DNA of 64,000 nt from Girardinichthys multiradiatus. Lineage: Eukaryota; Chordata; Actinopteri; Cyprinodontiformes; Goodeidae. The notes below the pieces were generated by a model that worked only from the letters and a program-made list of their open reading frames with translations, ran no database searches and was not told where the DNA came from. A program made the position numbers and the translations under genes. The stretch spans positions 3,792,501-3,856,500 of the forward strand of contig NC_061800.1 of the NCBI RefSeq assembly GCF_021462225.1. The letters run 5' to 3'. Each line of letters opens with the position of its first letter. Position 1 is the first letter of the stretch. This document shows, piece after piece, positions 34,791 through 45,764 of this stretch.

Positions 34791-36215
34791 GGGGGGAGTT
34801 TGTTACACGTCCGTAACAAACTCAAAGACGCCGGCCTTCCTCCTTTGGCAAAAGGGGAAAAATATGACGGACCGTCAGCATTCGACTGGAACAACAACAA
34901 AGAGGAAAATTTTGTCTCCTTGGAATACCTCCGTGGGTTTATCTTGGGTTACATGTTAAATCCACGTCTTTGATCGGTAAAGTAAAACTTTGCAAGTCTT
35001 CCTATCCTTACGAGCTTAACTCGTTGAGTTTCTCATGAGTTTTGGCCAGTGGGGAGAATTAATGAAAATCCATGTGTGAGTTTCTTCTCCAGAAGGATGC
35101 GTGCCTCCGTTGCGTGGTAACCGGTCTCAGTTTCCAGTGGCAAAAAGCAATGGTGGGATGCCTCATTTTTCCTTATATAGCCCACTGTGACATCAGAGCT
35201 GCGACGGCCTTTCCTATCAGTTGCAATGTCTGCTGGGAGTTGTGGTAGCAGACGATACTGGGGTATATAGTAGCAGATGACACTGGGAGGTATAGTAGCG
35301 AACAAATGGTCCAACAGCGTTAATGTGATTTGAAAGAGAATTAAAGTTGTATCCTTGACACTACACTTATTCAACATCCAAAAAAAAAAATAAACAAAGC
35401 GTGTGTGTGCAATAAATGTGAGTCTAGGTGCAACCAAACAGGCACAAAAAGGTTATGACAACAAATCAATATTAAATATATATTTACAGTCAAATTTGCG
35501 TAAGGTCCAGTTATAAGCGGCCGTTATATTTAACGTTTAACCAACTGAATTACACAGCATTCACTAGCTATAGTCAACATATGCAATTAATGATGTGGAA
35601 GAAGTTCATGACTTATTGTTGGGATCCCAGCCATGGATGAACATGGACTCTGAACTTTGGAGCGAAGGCCAGTATTAACCTTTCTACATCTTTCAGTGTT
35701 ACACTAACTTATGCCTAACCCAGCCCAGGAAGAAGAGGAGTTAGAGCTGACTTCCCATAACATCACTGTTTGAACAAAAGTGGCGTTTTCCAACATGGCG
35801 GCTTGATTCCACGTGGATCTCAGAAAAGAACCGAAGCGCAAAGGCACAATGTTCCATTGTCTCCTTGCTGGCGAACAGACATAACTCTTCAACCTAGATC
35901 CAAAGTGACTACAATTATGCTGATTGTATACAACAAAGTTAAGTAATAATTTGCTGCTCGAGTACCCAGCATTCATTCATAAAAAGGAAGTAATAAGACA
36001 AGTGTGGCTTGACTTTTCTTTGAGGCCTGCAGAAGCTACAAAAACTCTCAAGGGATGTTGTCCCTAATTTCCTCTGCCTAACAGAGGACAACGGGACCGC
36101 AGCACTACATGCCTTTCTGAATAACCTACTGAAGGAACCGAACATGCCTCTGTCGTACAGTTCGGTTGGTTTTATTCAAAGTAATATTTCCTTAAATATT
36201 ATTTTAATATAGCCT
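34791..36215. other. Unassigned sequence between two RTE fragments
   Basis: No gene recognised. It starts with a perfect 11-bp inverted repeat (GAGTTTGTTAC / GTAACAAACTC, 34796-34823, 6-base loop). It may be further ERV-C leader or another insertion. Confidence 0.4.
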
Positions 36216-38164
36216 TAATTACTCGTACTCGTCGTCTTCCGCTTATCCGGGACTGGGTCGCGGGGGCAGCAGACTCAGCAGAGACGCCCAGATGTCCCTC
36301 TCCCCAGACACCTCCTCCAGCTCCTCTGGGTGGAGCCCAAGGTGTTCTCAGGCCAGCCGAGAGACATAGTCCCTCCAGCGTGTCCTGGGCCGTCCACTGG
36401 GCCTCCTCCCGGTGGGACGTGCCTGGAACACCTCCCGAGGAAGGCGTCCAGGAGGCATCCGGTATAGATGCCCGAGCCACCTCAACTGGCTCCTCTCGAT
36501 GTGGAGGAGCAGCGGCTCTACTCCAAGCCCCTCCCGGAGTGCCGAGCTCCTCACCCTATCTCTAAGGGAGTGCCCGGCCACCCTACGGAGGAAGCTCATT
36601 TCAGCCGCTTGTATCCGGGATCTCGTTCTTTTGGTCATGACCCAAAGTTCATGGCCATAGGTGAGGGTAGAAACGTAGACTGGCCGGTAAATTGAGAGCT
36701 TTGCTTTTCGGCTCAGCTCTCTCTTCACCACAATGGACCGGCACAGTGCCCCCATTACTGCGGCAGCCGCACCGATTCGTCTGTCGATCTCCCGCTCCAG
36801 TTTTCCCCCACTCGTGAACAAGACCCCGAGATACTTAAACTCCTCCACTTGAGGCAGGAACTCCCCTCCAACCTGAAGAGGACAAGCTACACTTTTCCGG
36901 TCGAGTACCATGGCCTCGGACTTGGAGGAGCTGATCTTCATCCAGCCGCTTTACACTCGGCTGCGAACCGCCCCACCGCATGCTGTAGGTCTTGGCTAGA
37001 GGGGGCCAGCAGGACCACGTCATCTGCAAAAAGAAGAAATGAAATCCACTGGTCCCCAAACCAGACCCCCTCCGGACCTTGGCTGCATCTAGAAATCCTG
37101 TCCATAAAAGTTATGAACAGGACCGGTGACAAAGGGCAGCCCTGCTGGAGTCCAACACGCACAGGGAACAGGTCCGACTTAGTGCCGGCAATGCGGACCA
37201 AACTCCTGCTCCGCTCGTACAGGCACCGGATGGCCCCTAATACAGGGCCCCCGATTCCATACTCCTGGAGCACCCCCCACAGGGCATCATGAGGGACACA
37301 GTCGAATGCCTTCTCCAGGTCCACAAAACACATGTGAACCGGTTGGGCAAACTCCCATGAACCCTCGAGCGCCCTGTAGAGGGTATAGAGTTGTTCCCGT
37401 GTTCCACGGCCGGGACGAAAACCACACTGCTCCTCCTGAAGCCGAGGTTCGACTATCGGCCGGACTCTCCTGGCGTAGGCCTTACCAGGGAGGCTGAGGA
37501 GTGTGATCCCTTGTAGTTGGAACACACCCTCTGGTCCCCCTTCAAAAGAAGGTGGACCACCACCCCAGTCTGCCAGTCCAGAGACCGCCACGCAATGTTG
37601 AAGAGGCGTGTCAACCATGACAGCCCTACAACATCCAGAGATTAGAGGTATTCAGGGCGGATCTCATCCACCCCCGAAGCCTTGCCACCACGGAGCTTTT
37701 TAACCACCTCGGTGACTTCAGCCTGGGTGATGAAAGAGTCCAACCCCGAGTACCCAGCCTGTGTTTCCAGCACGGAATGCGTGATGGTAGGATTGGGGAG
37801 ATCCTCGAAGTACTCCTTCCACCGCCCGATAATGTCGTCAGTCGAGATCCGCAGCCTCCCACCCCCACTATAAACAGTGTTGGCTAAGCACTGCTTCCCC
37901 CTCCTGAGGCGCCAGACGGTTTGCCGGAATTGCTTCGAGGCCAACCGGTAGTCCTTCTCCATGGCCTCACCGAACTCCTCTCAGGCCCGAGGTTTTGTCT
38001 CTGCCCAGCAGAATAATGGAGTCCCTGGGAGGGTCACTATCCAGCACCCCCGAAAGGGACACCAAGAAGGCCGGGTACTCCGCACTACCGCTCGGCCTGT
38101 AGGCCGAGACGACAGTCAGAGACCTATCCCCAACCCGAAGGCGCAGTGGGTGGACCTGCCTGTT
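36216..38164 (-). mobile_element. RTE/Rex3-like LINE fragment B with endonuclease remnant and RT
   Basis: Minus strand. An endonuclease part (VGDRSLTVVSAYRPSG, 38130s) is followed by an internal deletion near 37995, then the linker (MEKDYRLASKQF) and RT: QEEQCGFRPGRGT, FVDLEKAFDCVPH, GLQQGCPLSPVLF and the catalytic FADDVVLLA (about 37035), then the C-terminal part shared with fragment A. Frames switch near 37620 and 36940. The 3' tail at 36216-36245 is the same ACGAGT repeat as in fragment A. It abuts ERV-C gag at about 38165. Confidence 0.88.
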
Positions 38165-38165
38165 A

Positions 38166-39642
38166 TGAGCCCTTCTCTGACCAAATAGAGAGAGATGCAG
38201 ATGCCCCAAAAGATGGAGCGTGCGGCTCTGACTCACAATCTACACAGAAAACGCGGCCAGAGGCATCCAGCTCTGGGTCTGATGGCTTCCGGTCTGGTGA
38301 CCGGCAGACAGCGGGGATTCCTGTAAAGGTGGAGATATCCCTGAAAGGCAATTGGATCCCTGAGCCAGAAGTAAAAGAGGAGGAAGAAAGTGTTGAGCAG
38401 AGTAGTGTGGCTTCTGGCAGTGATTGGTTGAGTGAAAGAGCAGCAGAAAAAGCACAAGAAATGCTTAGACTTTTAAGAGGGGTTACACAATTGGAATCAA
38501 AAGTGCATGAATTATATGAGAATGCTTCTGAACAGATAGCAGAAAAATAGTTTAAAGATTCTGGGAGAACACATACCATGACTACTCGTAGCCAGAGCAG
38601 TCCATCCAGATTTCATTGTCCGTTGTTGACCTCATCAGTTGGAATGACAAAATATGTCCCTTTTTCATTGGGAGATGTACAGGCATTAGTGGATAAGTTG
38701 CTACCTATTGCAGGATGTGGACGTGTCTGGTTACAGGAATTAGATACATTGACTAAAGGCATGACACTGGCCTTGGGTGACTTTAGAGCAATTTTGGGGC
38801 GATCTGTGCGTCCCTCGGTTGCTAGAGAAATAGAACAGAATGCTGATTGCAGTAAGAACCCTGATGACACACCCCTGACATGTGTAATGGCCATAAGAAA
38901 TCAGTATCCGCCCATTGCCCCTGTTGCAGTCCCTCAATTCGATTGGGACCCTAATCAGCATCCTAAAGAGTACATTAGTGCTGCAGTGGACACATGGATG
39001 AGACACACAGGAGTTAATCCCAAGGGTGACAGGACAGGAATGGGAGAACTGTTTAGAGAAGCCATATTAAAAGGAGTTCAATTTGAGGTGTGTCAAAAGA
39101 TGAAAAATAATCCTGATTTGCAGGGAACAGATTTCACAAAGTGGGAAAAACATTTAATTCACCATTTGCATACAGCACAGAAGGGAGAGAAAAAAAAAGA
39201 GGAGGAGCAGCTACAGAATCAGCTCCTTAAATTGCAGCTGCAAGAGGCCAAAGAGAAATTAAGTAAGAGTATAATTGATAAAACTGAAAATGTAATGTTA
39301 GCTGCAGCTCAAACTGTTCCTCCGGCTGCATCTGCACCTCCTGCTGCACACACCCCTATGTCTGTGTCACCACCTGTGACTGATCAGTGGCAAGGAGTGG
39401 GGTTACCCCCTCCTCCACCCTATCCATTTTATAATTACAGGTACAGTGGCCCCGGTCATGGAGGCCGATGGCATGTTGGTTGTCAGCATGGTCGTGGTGG
39501 ATGGCGTGGAGCACCCAGAGGAAGGGGTGGAGACAGCAGGGCACTGGGAGATGTGTGCTACAACTGCGGTATGGCACCTCCCCCACCCCAGCAGGGCCAG
39601 TATCCACAGATGGGTGGACACCCGTCTTACAGCCCACACTGA
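38166..39642 (+). pseudogene. gag: ERV-C gag, nearly open
   Basis: A single frame runs from the RTE junction (about 38166) to 39642, interrupted only by TAG at 38548-38550. The largest open part starts at ATG 38578. The first part is acidic with a short coiled end. The capsid part (TLALGDFRAIL, PQFDWDPNQHPKEYI, LIHHLHTAQKG) aligns by eye with ERV-A gag. A K/E-rich coiled stretch and an A/P-rich linker follow. The nucleocapsid has an RG-rich run (GGRWHVGCQHGRGG...), but the zinc knuckle is incomplete: only CYNCG is left, and the His and last Cys are replaced by a proline-rich sequence. It ends with TGA, in the same frame as the protease. Confidence 0.87.
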
Positions 39643-40296
39643 CACATCCCTGAGGAGGACCAAGGCAGCGTGGGTGCGGCAGACCCCATGTTGCCTGCAA
39701 AGGTTCCCACCTTTGAGAACTGTCTGAATTTTTTAGTGGACACTGGAGCTACTTATTCCACCATTACACAGCAACCTCCTAAACCACTGCTCTCTACCAA
39801 GACTGTTTCTGTGATGGGCTTCTCAGGGGCTGTGCAAATTCTGCCTGTGACTGTACCACTTCCTGTTCAGATTGGGACTCAGAGAGTAATTCAACCTTTT
39901 GTGTGTTCACCCAGCACACCTGTTAATTTGCTGGGCAGAGACTTATTAGTGAAGCTGGGAGCATCAGTGTTGTGTGGTACTGATGGATTAACAGTAACTT
40001 TTCCAGATTATTCCTCTTTGGCATGTGGACAACTGCTTCAGCGTGGACAATATATTTTACAGCCATATGCAGAGGAATATGCTGACATCTACTGGAGACT
40101 GCTGACCGCACCTTCTTCTCCAAGCAGCATCTTCTCTGTGTATCAGCTGTGGAAACCCTGGATTCAAAGTCTCTGCCCCTACACCTCTCCGCCTGACCCG
40201 CCCCATGTCAGAGAGACTAAATGTACATCCTTCAATCAAACGAGGTGTGAAAAGTTTGACAGGTGGGCGGGACTTCCGGTGGCTGGGACATCCTAG
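39643..40296 (+). pseudogene. pro: ERV-C protease (open), pol lost downstream
   Basis: Same frame as gag after the TGA at 39640-39642. Aspartic protease: LVDTGATYS (DTGA at about 39738), VMGFSGAV, then LLGRDLLVKLGAS. The domain is complete and undamaged by eye. It continues with the linker towards RT (PWIQSLCPYTSPPDPPHV), but the homology ends at about 40240; there is no RT. The last codons to 40296 are probably not retroviral. It lies directly before the tandem repeats that precede the Polinton-like block. Confidence 0.85.
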
Positions 40297-40330
40297 GGCG
40301 GGACTTCCGATGGTGGGCCTTCCTGTGACG

Positions 40331-40432
40331 TAACCAGATATCATCATTATCCGGATGTTGTCATTAGCCGGATATAGTCATTAGCCGGATATCGTCATTA
40401 ACCGGATGTTGTCATTAGCCAGATGTTGTCAT
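40331..40432. repeat. Six tandem 17-bp repeats
   Basis: Units of the form TARCCRGATRTYRTCAT follow each other six times without gaps. They start 35 bases after the loss of ERV-C homology. A GGGCGGGACTTCCG phrase occurs twice just upstream (about 40263 and 40296). Confidence 0.9.
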
Positions 40433-41140
40433 TACAAGGAAGCGAATATTTCTAATTGTATGTTTTTAGATGTTTTTTACATCTAAAAATAAAACATGTA
40501 GTTTATCCACTTTAAAAGGTCACTCAGGTTAATGCAGGCACATCACACGAAATTCTGATAAAAAGAGAGAACCTGACAGAATTGTAAATTCATTTTGTTT
40601 TAACACAGGGGTTATTTAGATGGATGTTTTTACATCTAAAAAACAAGGCGACAAAAAGTAGATACAGAACCTTTCTTCCTCTGCTCAAATGTTTGAGCAA
40701 TCTAATCTGCACCAGTAACTTGTAGAGATGATCTAAAACAGAGAAATAAGTGAACTGAAAAAATTAAAAATAAAGGTTATAAAATCCTCAGTCACTGTTT
40801 ATTGAATTAAGGCATCCACAGCTGTTTCTTGTGTATTGTCTCAGACAAAAGTCTTCAAACCAACTGTAGTCAAATTAATTAAGAGGAATGTGCTCTTTTC
40901 CTGGCCCAAAGTCTGGAGCATTGTCTCAGTCAATACACATCCACTGTTTAATGAATAGGTGACCAGACCTCAGACATCCGCAGCTGTTTCTTGAGTATTG
41001 TCTCAGACAAAAGTCTTCACACCAACTGTAGTCAAAGTAATTAAGAGGAATGTGCTCTTTTCCTGGCTATACGTCTGGAGGATTGTCTGACAATTCCCTT
41101 TCCCTGTTTATTGAATTAACACGTCTGTGCTGTTGCTGAG
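40433..41140. repeat. Non-coding block with hairpins and a 164-bp tandem duplication
   Basis: Hairpin-forming TTTTTAGATGT...ACATCTAAAAA at about 40463-40489 and a related one near 40618-40640. From 40812 to 41091 a unit of 164 bp is present about twice (shared CAGCTGTTTCTTG and GAGGAATGTGCTCTTTTCC), with a third partial start near 41095. No gene. Such repeats could be the left end of the Polinton-like element, but no terminal inverted repeat partner was found. Confidence 0.6.
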
Positions 41141-44100
41141 GTGTCTCGGGGGGTGTGGCCAAGGGGCGTAAGGAATGTTGTTGCTCAACTTAATGAAATT
41201 CCTGTTAATGCTGATGTAGCAGATAACATCGGGTTAAATGCATCTCCTGCTAACAGTGAAAATATAATAAATCAAAATCTGTACGGTGACTTTTTAAGCT
41301 CGCTAGAACAGGCTGTTGAAGATTTAAATAGAACACCATCTCCATCCAGCATTCAGCAAAATGAATCAGCTGACTTACAAATTCCTTCAACGTCACACGC
41401 CGCTGATCATACTGAGCAGCATGGCGGCAATTTCAATCCAGAGGTTGCAGTCAACCCTGATCAGATTGAGGGAGATCATCCTGTGACTGTTGAACGTGAA
41501 CATTTTAATAACATTGAAATAAGGAGACCTTTCACCATCCCACCTCCCTGCCCTGGTAATGTACCTGATCTTGCTGCAGTCTATATAAACATCATGCGTA
41601 TTCTCACTGAATTAGCCGATACTGCAAGATCTTTAGCCAGACGTAACGATGTTGTGCAGCTAGAATTAGTCGGGGAAAATCTGAACCGTAACGTCACGTT
41701 TACCATTAACGATGATGGGAATATGATTCTGCCTGCTTTTGAGGATTTTTTAGATGAGTTAGTACAGTCCAATGCTGAAATGCCTGCAGATAATAACCTG
41801 GAATTTATTCTACAGGTAGTTAATGACCCTGCAGGAGGGTCAAAACGTAAGGTTAAAGGAACGTTAGACTGTGAATTGATTAATAAGAAAAAGTGTCACC
41901 TGTATATTGTAGATAATACCGGTAATCAGTTATGCTTTACCATAAGTCTCGCACAGTCTCTGACTCTAACCTTACTGATAATCAGGCTTTAGAGCTGGGG
42001 AGGGGGTGGCAACGCAGAGCTGGTTTAGATGATCAGACAGCAGTAACTTTCAGTGACATTGGTAAATTTGAAAACATTCTAAAGAGAAAAATTGTAGTGT
42101 TTCACAGAACCGTTACAGGCTCTGCAGCTCTGTGTAAATTTGAGACCAGTTTCCCTGATCGATCAAACCCCCTCTTTCTGCTGTTATTTCAAGGTCACTA
42201 CTATGGGATAAAAAATCTCAAGGGTTTTATAGGATCGAGATACATCTGTGCATATTGTTACGGGAGCTATGAAAAGCCAGACACACACCATTGTGAAGGC
42301 TATTGTCGCCTGTGCAGGTTGTCACAGAATCTGTCATAACTCTTCTTGTTTCAGTAGACACAGGGAACCCCGCAAAATACCTAGTGCTGACAGGCCTATG
42401 AGTGACTGTGAGTTGGTAAAACTGTGCAAGGTGTGCAAAAGGATATACGTTATTCCAATCAGCAACCAGGATAAACCACACGTGTGTAATGTAAAATGCC
42501 GTATTTGCGGTGAGAATATGCCTCCTGATTTTGATGTGACGTGCGATGGTCATCTGTGTTACATTCAAACCGCCCAAGCCTGTAATCAATTAGATGATAA
42601 ACTGTTTTTTTATGATTTTGAATGCTTCATCGACGAGAACGGTATGCACATCCCCTATCTGGTCTGTGTTAAAACGCTGAAAGGTGTGGAATGGCATGCT
42701 TATGGATTGAATTGCACCCAAAAATGTATTCTCCATTTCAGGAGACCGATGTACAGAGGCTTTACCTTAATAGCACACAACGTACGTGGGTATGACAGCT
42801 ACCTGATTCTCACAGCTATGCTGCAGTTAGGCATTAAACCTCATCTCACCATGCAGGGAAGTAAAGTTCTCTGTTTAACCGACCCTGATTACAGGTTAAA
42901 ATTCATTGATAGCCTGTCCTTCATGTGTATGAAGCTTAGTGCGATGCCAAAAGCATTAGGTTTTAGTGATCAGACCAAAGGTTTTTTCCCCCACCTATTC
43001 TCCTCTGAACAACATCTCCAGTATGTGGGGTCTCTTCCTCCTCCATCCTCCTACGCTGTAGAACGCATGAGCCTTCAAGAACAACAGGTGTTTAACAGCT
43101 GGTACAGAGAAGCGAGCGAAGGGGTCTTTGACTTTGAGAAGGAAGCTCTTCGTTATTGTAAAAATGATGTGGACATTCTATTTCAAGGTTGTGTTAAATT
43201 CAGGGATGAGTTCTTTAAGGAGACAAGTGTGGATCCGCTTAAATGCGTCACGATAGCCTCAGCCTGCATGAAGATTTTTGTAACCAATTTCCTTCCTCCT
43301 AAAACCTTGGCCATCCCCTCACCTCTGGATTACATGCGTAGTAGTAAGACGTTTTCTAGCACATCCATTCAATGGCTTGGCTGGATTTCAGACAGCAGAA
43401 AAATTGACATCGAACATGCATTAAACATGGGGGAAAAGAAAATTGGTCCGCATTCTGTGGATGCGTATGCAGAGATTAACGGTGTCAAAGTTGCGTTTGA
43501 ATTTTACAGCTGTTTTTTCCACAACTGTAAAAAGTGCAGCCACTGTTGAGAGAAGCAAGGTACTCCAACTGTGTACGGACTTCGTATCGAGGTCATCTGG
43601 GAGCATGAGTGGACTGAAATGAAAAATTCAGACCCGGGGGTGATCAGCTTTCTTGAGAAAGTTAATGCACCCGAACCACTATCACCCCGAGATGCTCTGT
43701 ATGGTGGACGCACCTGCCCTATGAGGTTGAGGTATACAGCGGGGCCAGGTGAAACTGTACACTATGTGGATTACACATCTCTGTACCCTTATGTAAATGC
43801 TAGCTGCGTCTTTCCCCTCGGGCACCCCACCATCATTTACAAATATTTTGATGACCCCAGCAGCTACTTTGGCCTCGTCAGAGCTGTGGTCTACCCCCCA
43901 CGAGCTCTCTTTTTCCCTGTTTTGCCTTACAGAACATCCCAAGGTAAACTGGTGTTTACCCTCTGCCGCACATGTGCTGAAATAAAAAACCAGTCAGGTC
44001 CCTGCAGGCATAATGATGAGGACAGAGCTCTGACAGGTGTGTGGGTTAGTGTAGAGTTTTGTAAAGCGTTGCAGTGTGGTTATCGCCTCGCCAAAATCAC

Positions 44101-45025
44101 TGAAGTTTGGCATTTTGAGAAGACCAGTGACACAATCTTTAAAGGTTACATTCATTGCTTTTTAAAGGGTAAGCAGGAGGCTTCAGGCTACCCTTCTGAA
44201 ACGGTGGATGAGGAGAGCAGGTAAAAGTATGTAGCAGACTACAAACTCCACCAGGGTATCCAATTAGACGCAGGCAAAATTGAGGTGAACCCTGCCAAAA
44301 GACAGGTAGCAAAACTGTGCTTAAACAGCTTTTGGGGAAATTTTGCGCAGCGAAGTGATCTGTCTCAGACCACAGTCATCACTAACCCTGATGAGTTTTT
44401 CAGCTTCATGTTCTCGAGTAAATACAGGGTTAACTACTTCCATTTCTTCAACCCTGAAATGTGTGTAGTGCAGTGGAACTACAGCAAATGTGTCATCTCT
44501 CCCCCAAGCAAGGTAAACAATGTGTTTATTGCTGCATTCACCACCGCTTATGCACGTTTAAAACTTCTCAGCAGCATGGAGCAATTGCAGGACAGATTGA
44601 TTTATATTGACACGGACAGTTAGATTTATGTGACAAAAAGTGGTGAAACTTCTCTGGAGTTGGGGAATTATCTGGGTGATCTTACTGACAAGCTCGCGGG
44701 AGACAGCATTTCGGAGTTTGCATCAACAGGACCCAAGAGTTATGCATATCAAACCAAAAACCAGAAAAAGCTAGTGATACGTGCTAAAGGTATCACTCAG
44801 ACGCATGAATGCAGCGAGAGGGTCAATTTGGACAGCATCAAAAGGCTGGTCGAGGGCTACTTACAGGGGTCAGGTGAGAGTGTCTTTGAAATCCCTCAGC
44901 ACACGATCAGGAGGGATAAAAAGAGATTCCTCTTAAGAAATGCTGCATTTGTTAAAAGGTTTCTGTTGGTGTATGACAAAAGATGCCTTTTTTCTGACGG
45001 GACAACTCTGCCTTTTGGTTATTAG
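41141..45025 (+). pseudogene. polB: Protein-primed family B DNA polymerase of a Polinton/adintovirus-like element
   Basis: About 1,290 codons. The N-terminal extension (41141-41965) is followed by cysteine/histidine pairs of zinc-binding type (about 42240-42560). Exonuclease motifs: FYDFECF (42610), AHNVRGYDSY (42775) and YCKNDVDIL (43155). After the exonuclease comes a segment with VDAYAEINGVKVAFEFYSCFFHNCKKC, an inserted endonuclease-like patch known in such polymerases. Polymerase motif A is YVDYTSLYP (43765), motif B KRQVAKLCLNSFWG (44300), motif C YIDTDS (44610). Breaks: frameshifts near 41965 and 42310, then one frame with stops at 43547-43549 (TGA), 44222-44224 (TAA) and 44621-44623 (TAG, directly after DTDS). 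No ATG is visible near the beginning of the first frame, so the start is uncertain; the extension could also be a separate gene. Confidence 0.86.
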
Positions 45026-45076
45026 AGCATAAGAAGAAGAAGAAGAAGAAAGATAAAATAAAAATAAAAAATAAAA
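45020..45076. repeat. AAG and AAAAT-type microsatellite between polB and ATPase
   Basis: Five to six AAG units followed by A-rich AAAAT-like units fill the gap directly before the ATPase start codon at 45077. Confidence 0.8.
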
Positions 45077-45758
45077 ATGTTGCATTCTGCCGATTTACAG
45101 GAAGTTGATTTTGATCCTAGATTTAGAGTGCCTTTCTCATGTATGATAATAGGACCCAGTGGTTGTGGAAAAACCTTTTTTGTAAAAAGTGTTTTGCAGA
45201 ACTGTAACCATGTCATGGATGTTGTTCCAGAAAATATTGTGTGGATTTACACATCTTTTCAGCCGATGTATGCTGAATTGCAGAAGATGAATAAAAATAC
45301 TAAATTTGTGGAAGGATTGCCTCATTCTTTTGAAGATGAAAACCTGTTTCCTCCTGATCAGAATCATCTGATCATTCTAGACGATGTTATCGCTCAACCC
45401 TCAGATGATGAAAACGTGATGAAAGTCTTTACCCAGTTTTGTCACCATCGTAATATGAGCGTCATGATGCTGACAGAATGTTTTTCACCAGGTAAAGTTC
45501 AGTCGCACTATTAGTTTGAACTGTAATTATATGGTGTTGTTTAAAAACCTGTGAGATAAACTGCAGTTGAATATACTAGCGCGCCAAATGTTTCCATCGC
45601 AAAAGGGTGTCTTCCTGGAGAGTTTTGAAGACGCAACGAGAGAAACTCATGGTTATTTAATCATCGATTTCACGCCTACCTGCCCAGAACATTTCAGACT
45701 GAGAACAGGCATACTTCCTTACCAGTGGCCTGCTGTGTACATGCCCAAAACAAAGTAA
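45077..45758 (+). pseudogene. A32-type (FtsK/HerA superfamily) packaging ATPase
   Basis: DNA-packaging ATPase of Polinton-like viruses; it would drive genome uptake into the capsid. ATG at 45077. Walker A is GPSGCGKT (about 45154) and Walker B LIILDDVI (about 45370). A sensor-type region VMMLTECF follows. A frameshift at about 45485-45490 moves the rest to another frame, where a TGA at 45552-45554 also interrupts it. The C-terminal part (NILARQMFP, GYLIIDFTP, then YQWPAVYMPK) is open to 45758. Full length would be about 227 residues, normal for the family. It follows polB by 51 bases and precedes the next gene by 6. Confidence 0.87.
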
Positions 45759-45764
45759 GTCATC

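Larger units (their letters stand above)
25323..40296 (+). mobile_element. ERV-C: composite provirus with interrupted 5' LTR, leader and gag-pro
   Basis: If the Tc1-like element (25335-29932) and the L2 LINE (29954-32740) are removed with one copy of their target duplications, the pieces 25323-25334, 29935-29953 and 32752-33346 join into one LTR-like sequence of about 626 bp. It begins TGTGG and ends CGACA. A tRNA-His-type primer site follows, then a leader invaded by RTE fragments, then gag (38166) and protease (to 40296). No RT, integrase, env or 3' LTR of this element was found, so the provirus ends abruptly near 40250-40300 where the next block begins. The gag-pro is homologous to that of ERV-A. 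Confidence 0.72.

Noticed and set aside
40331..40432. CRISPR-like array
   Set aside because: The 17-bp units are contiguous with no spacers; this is a simple tandem repeat in a vertebrate-type genome.
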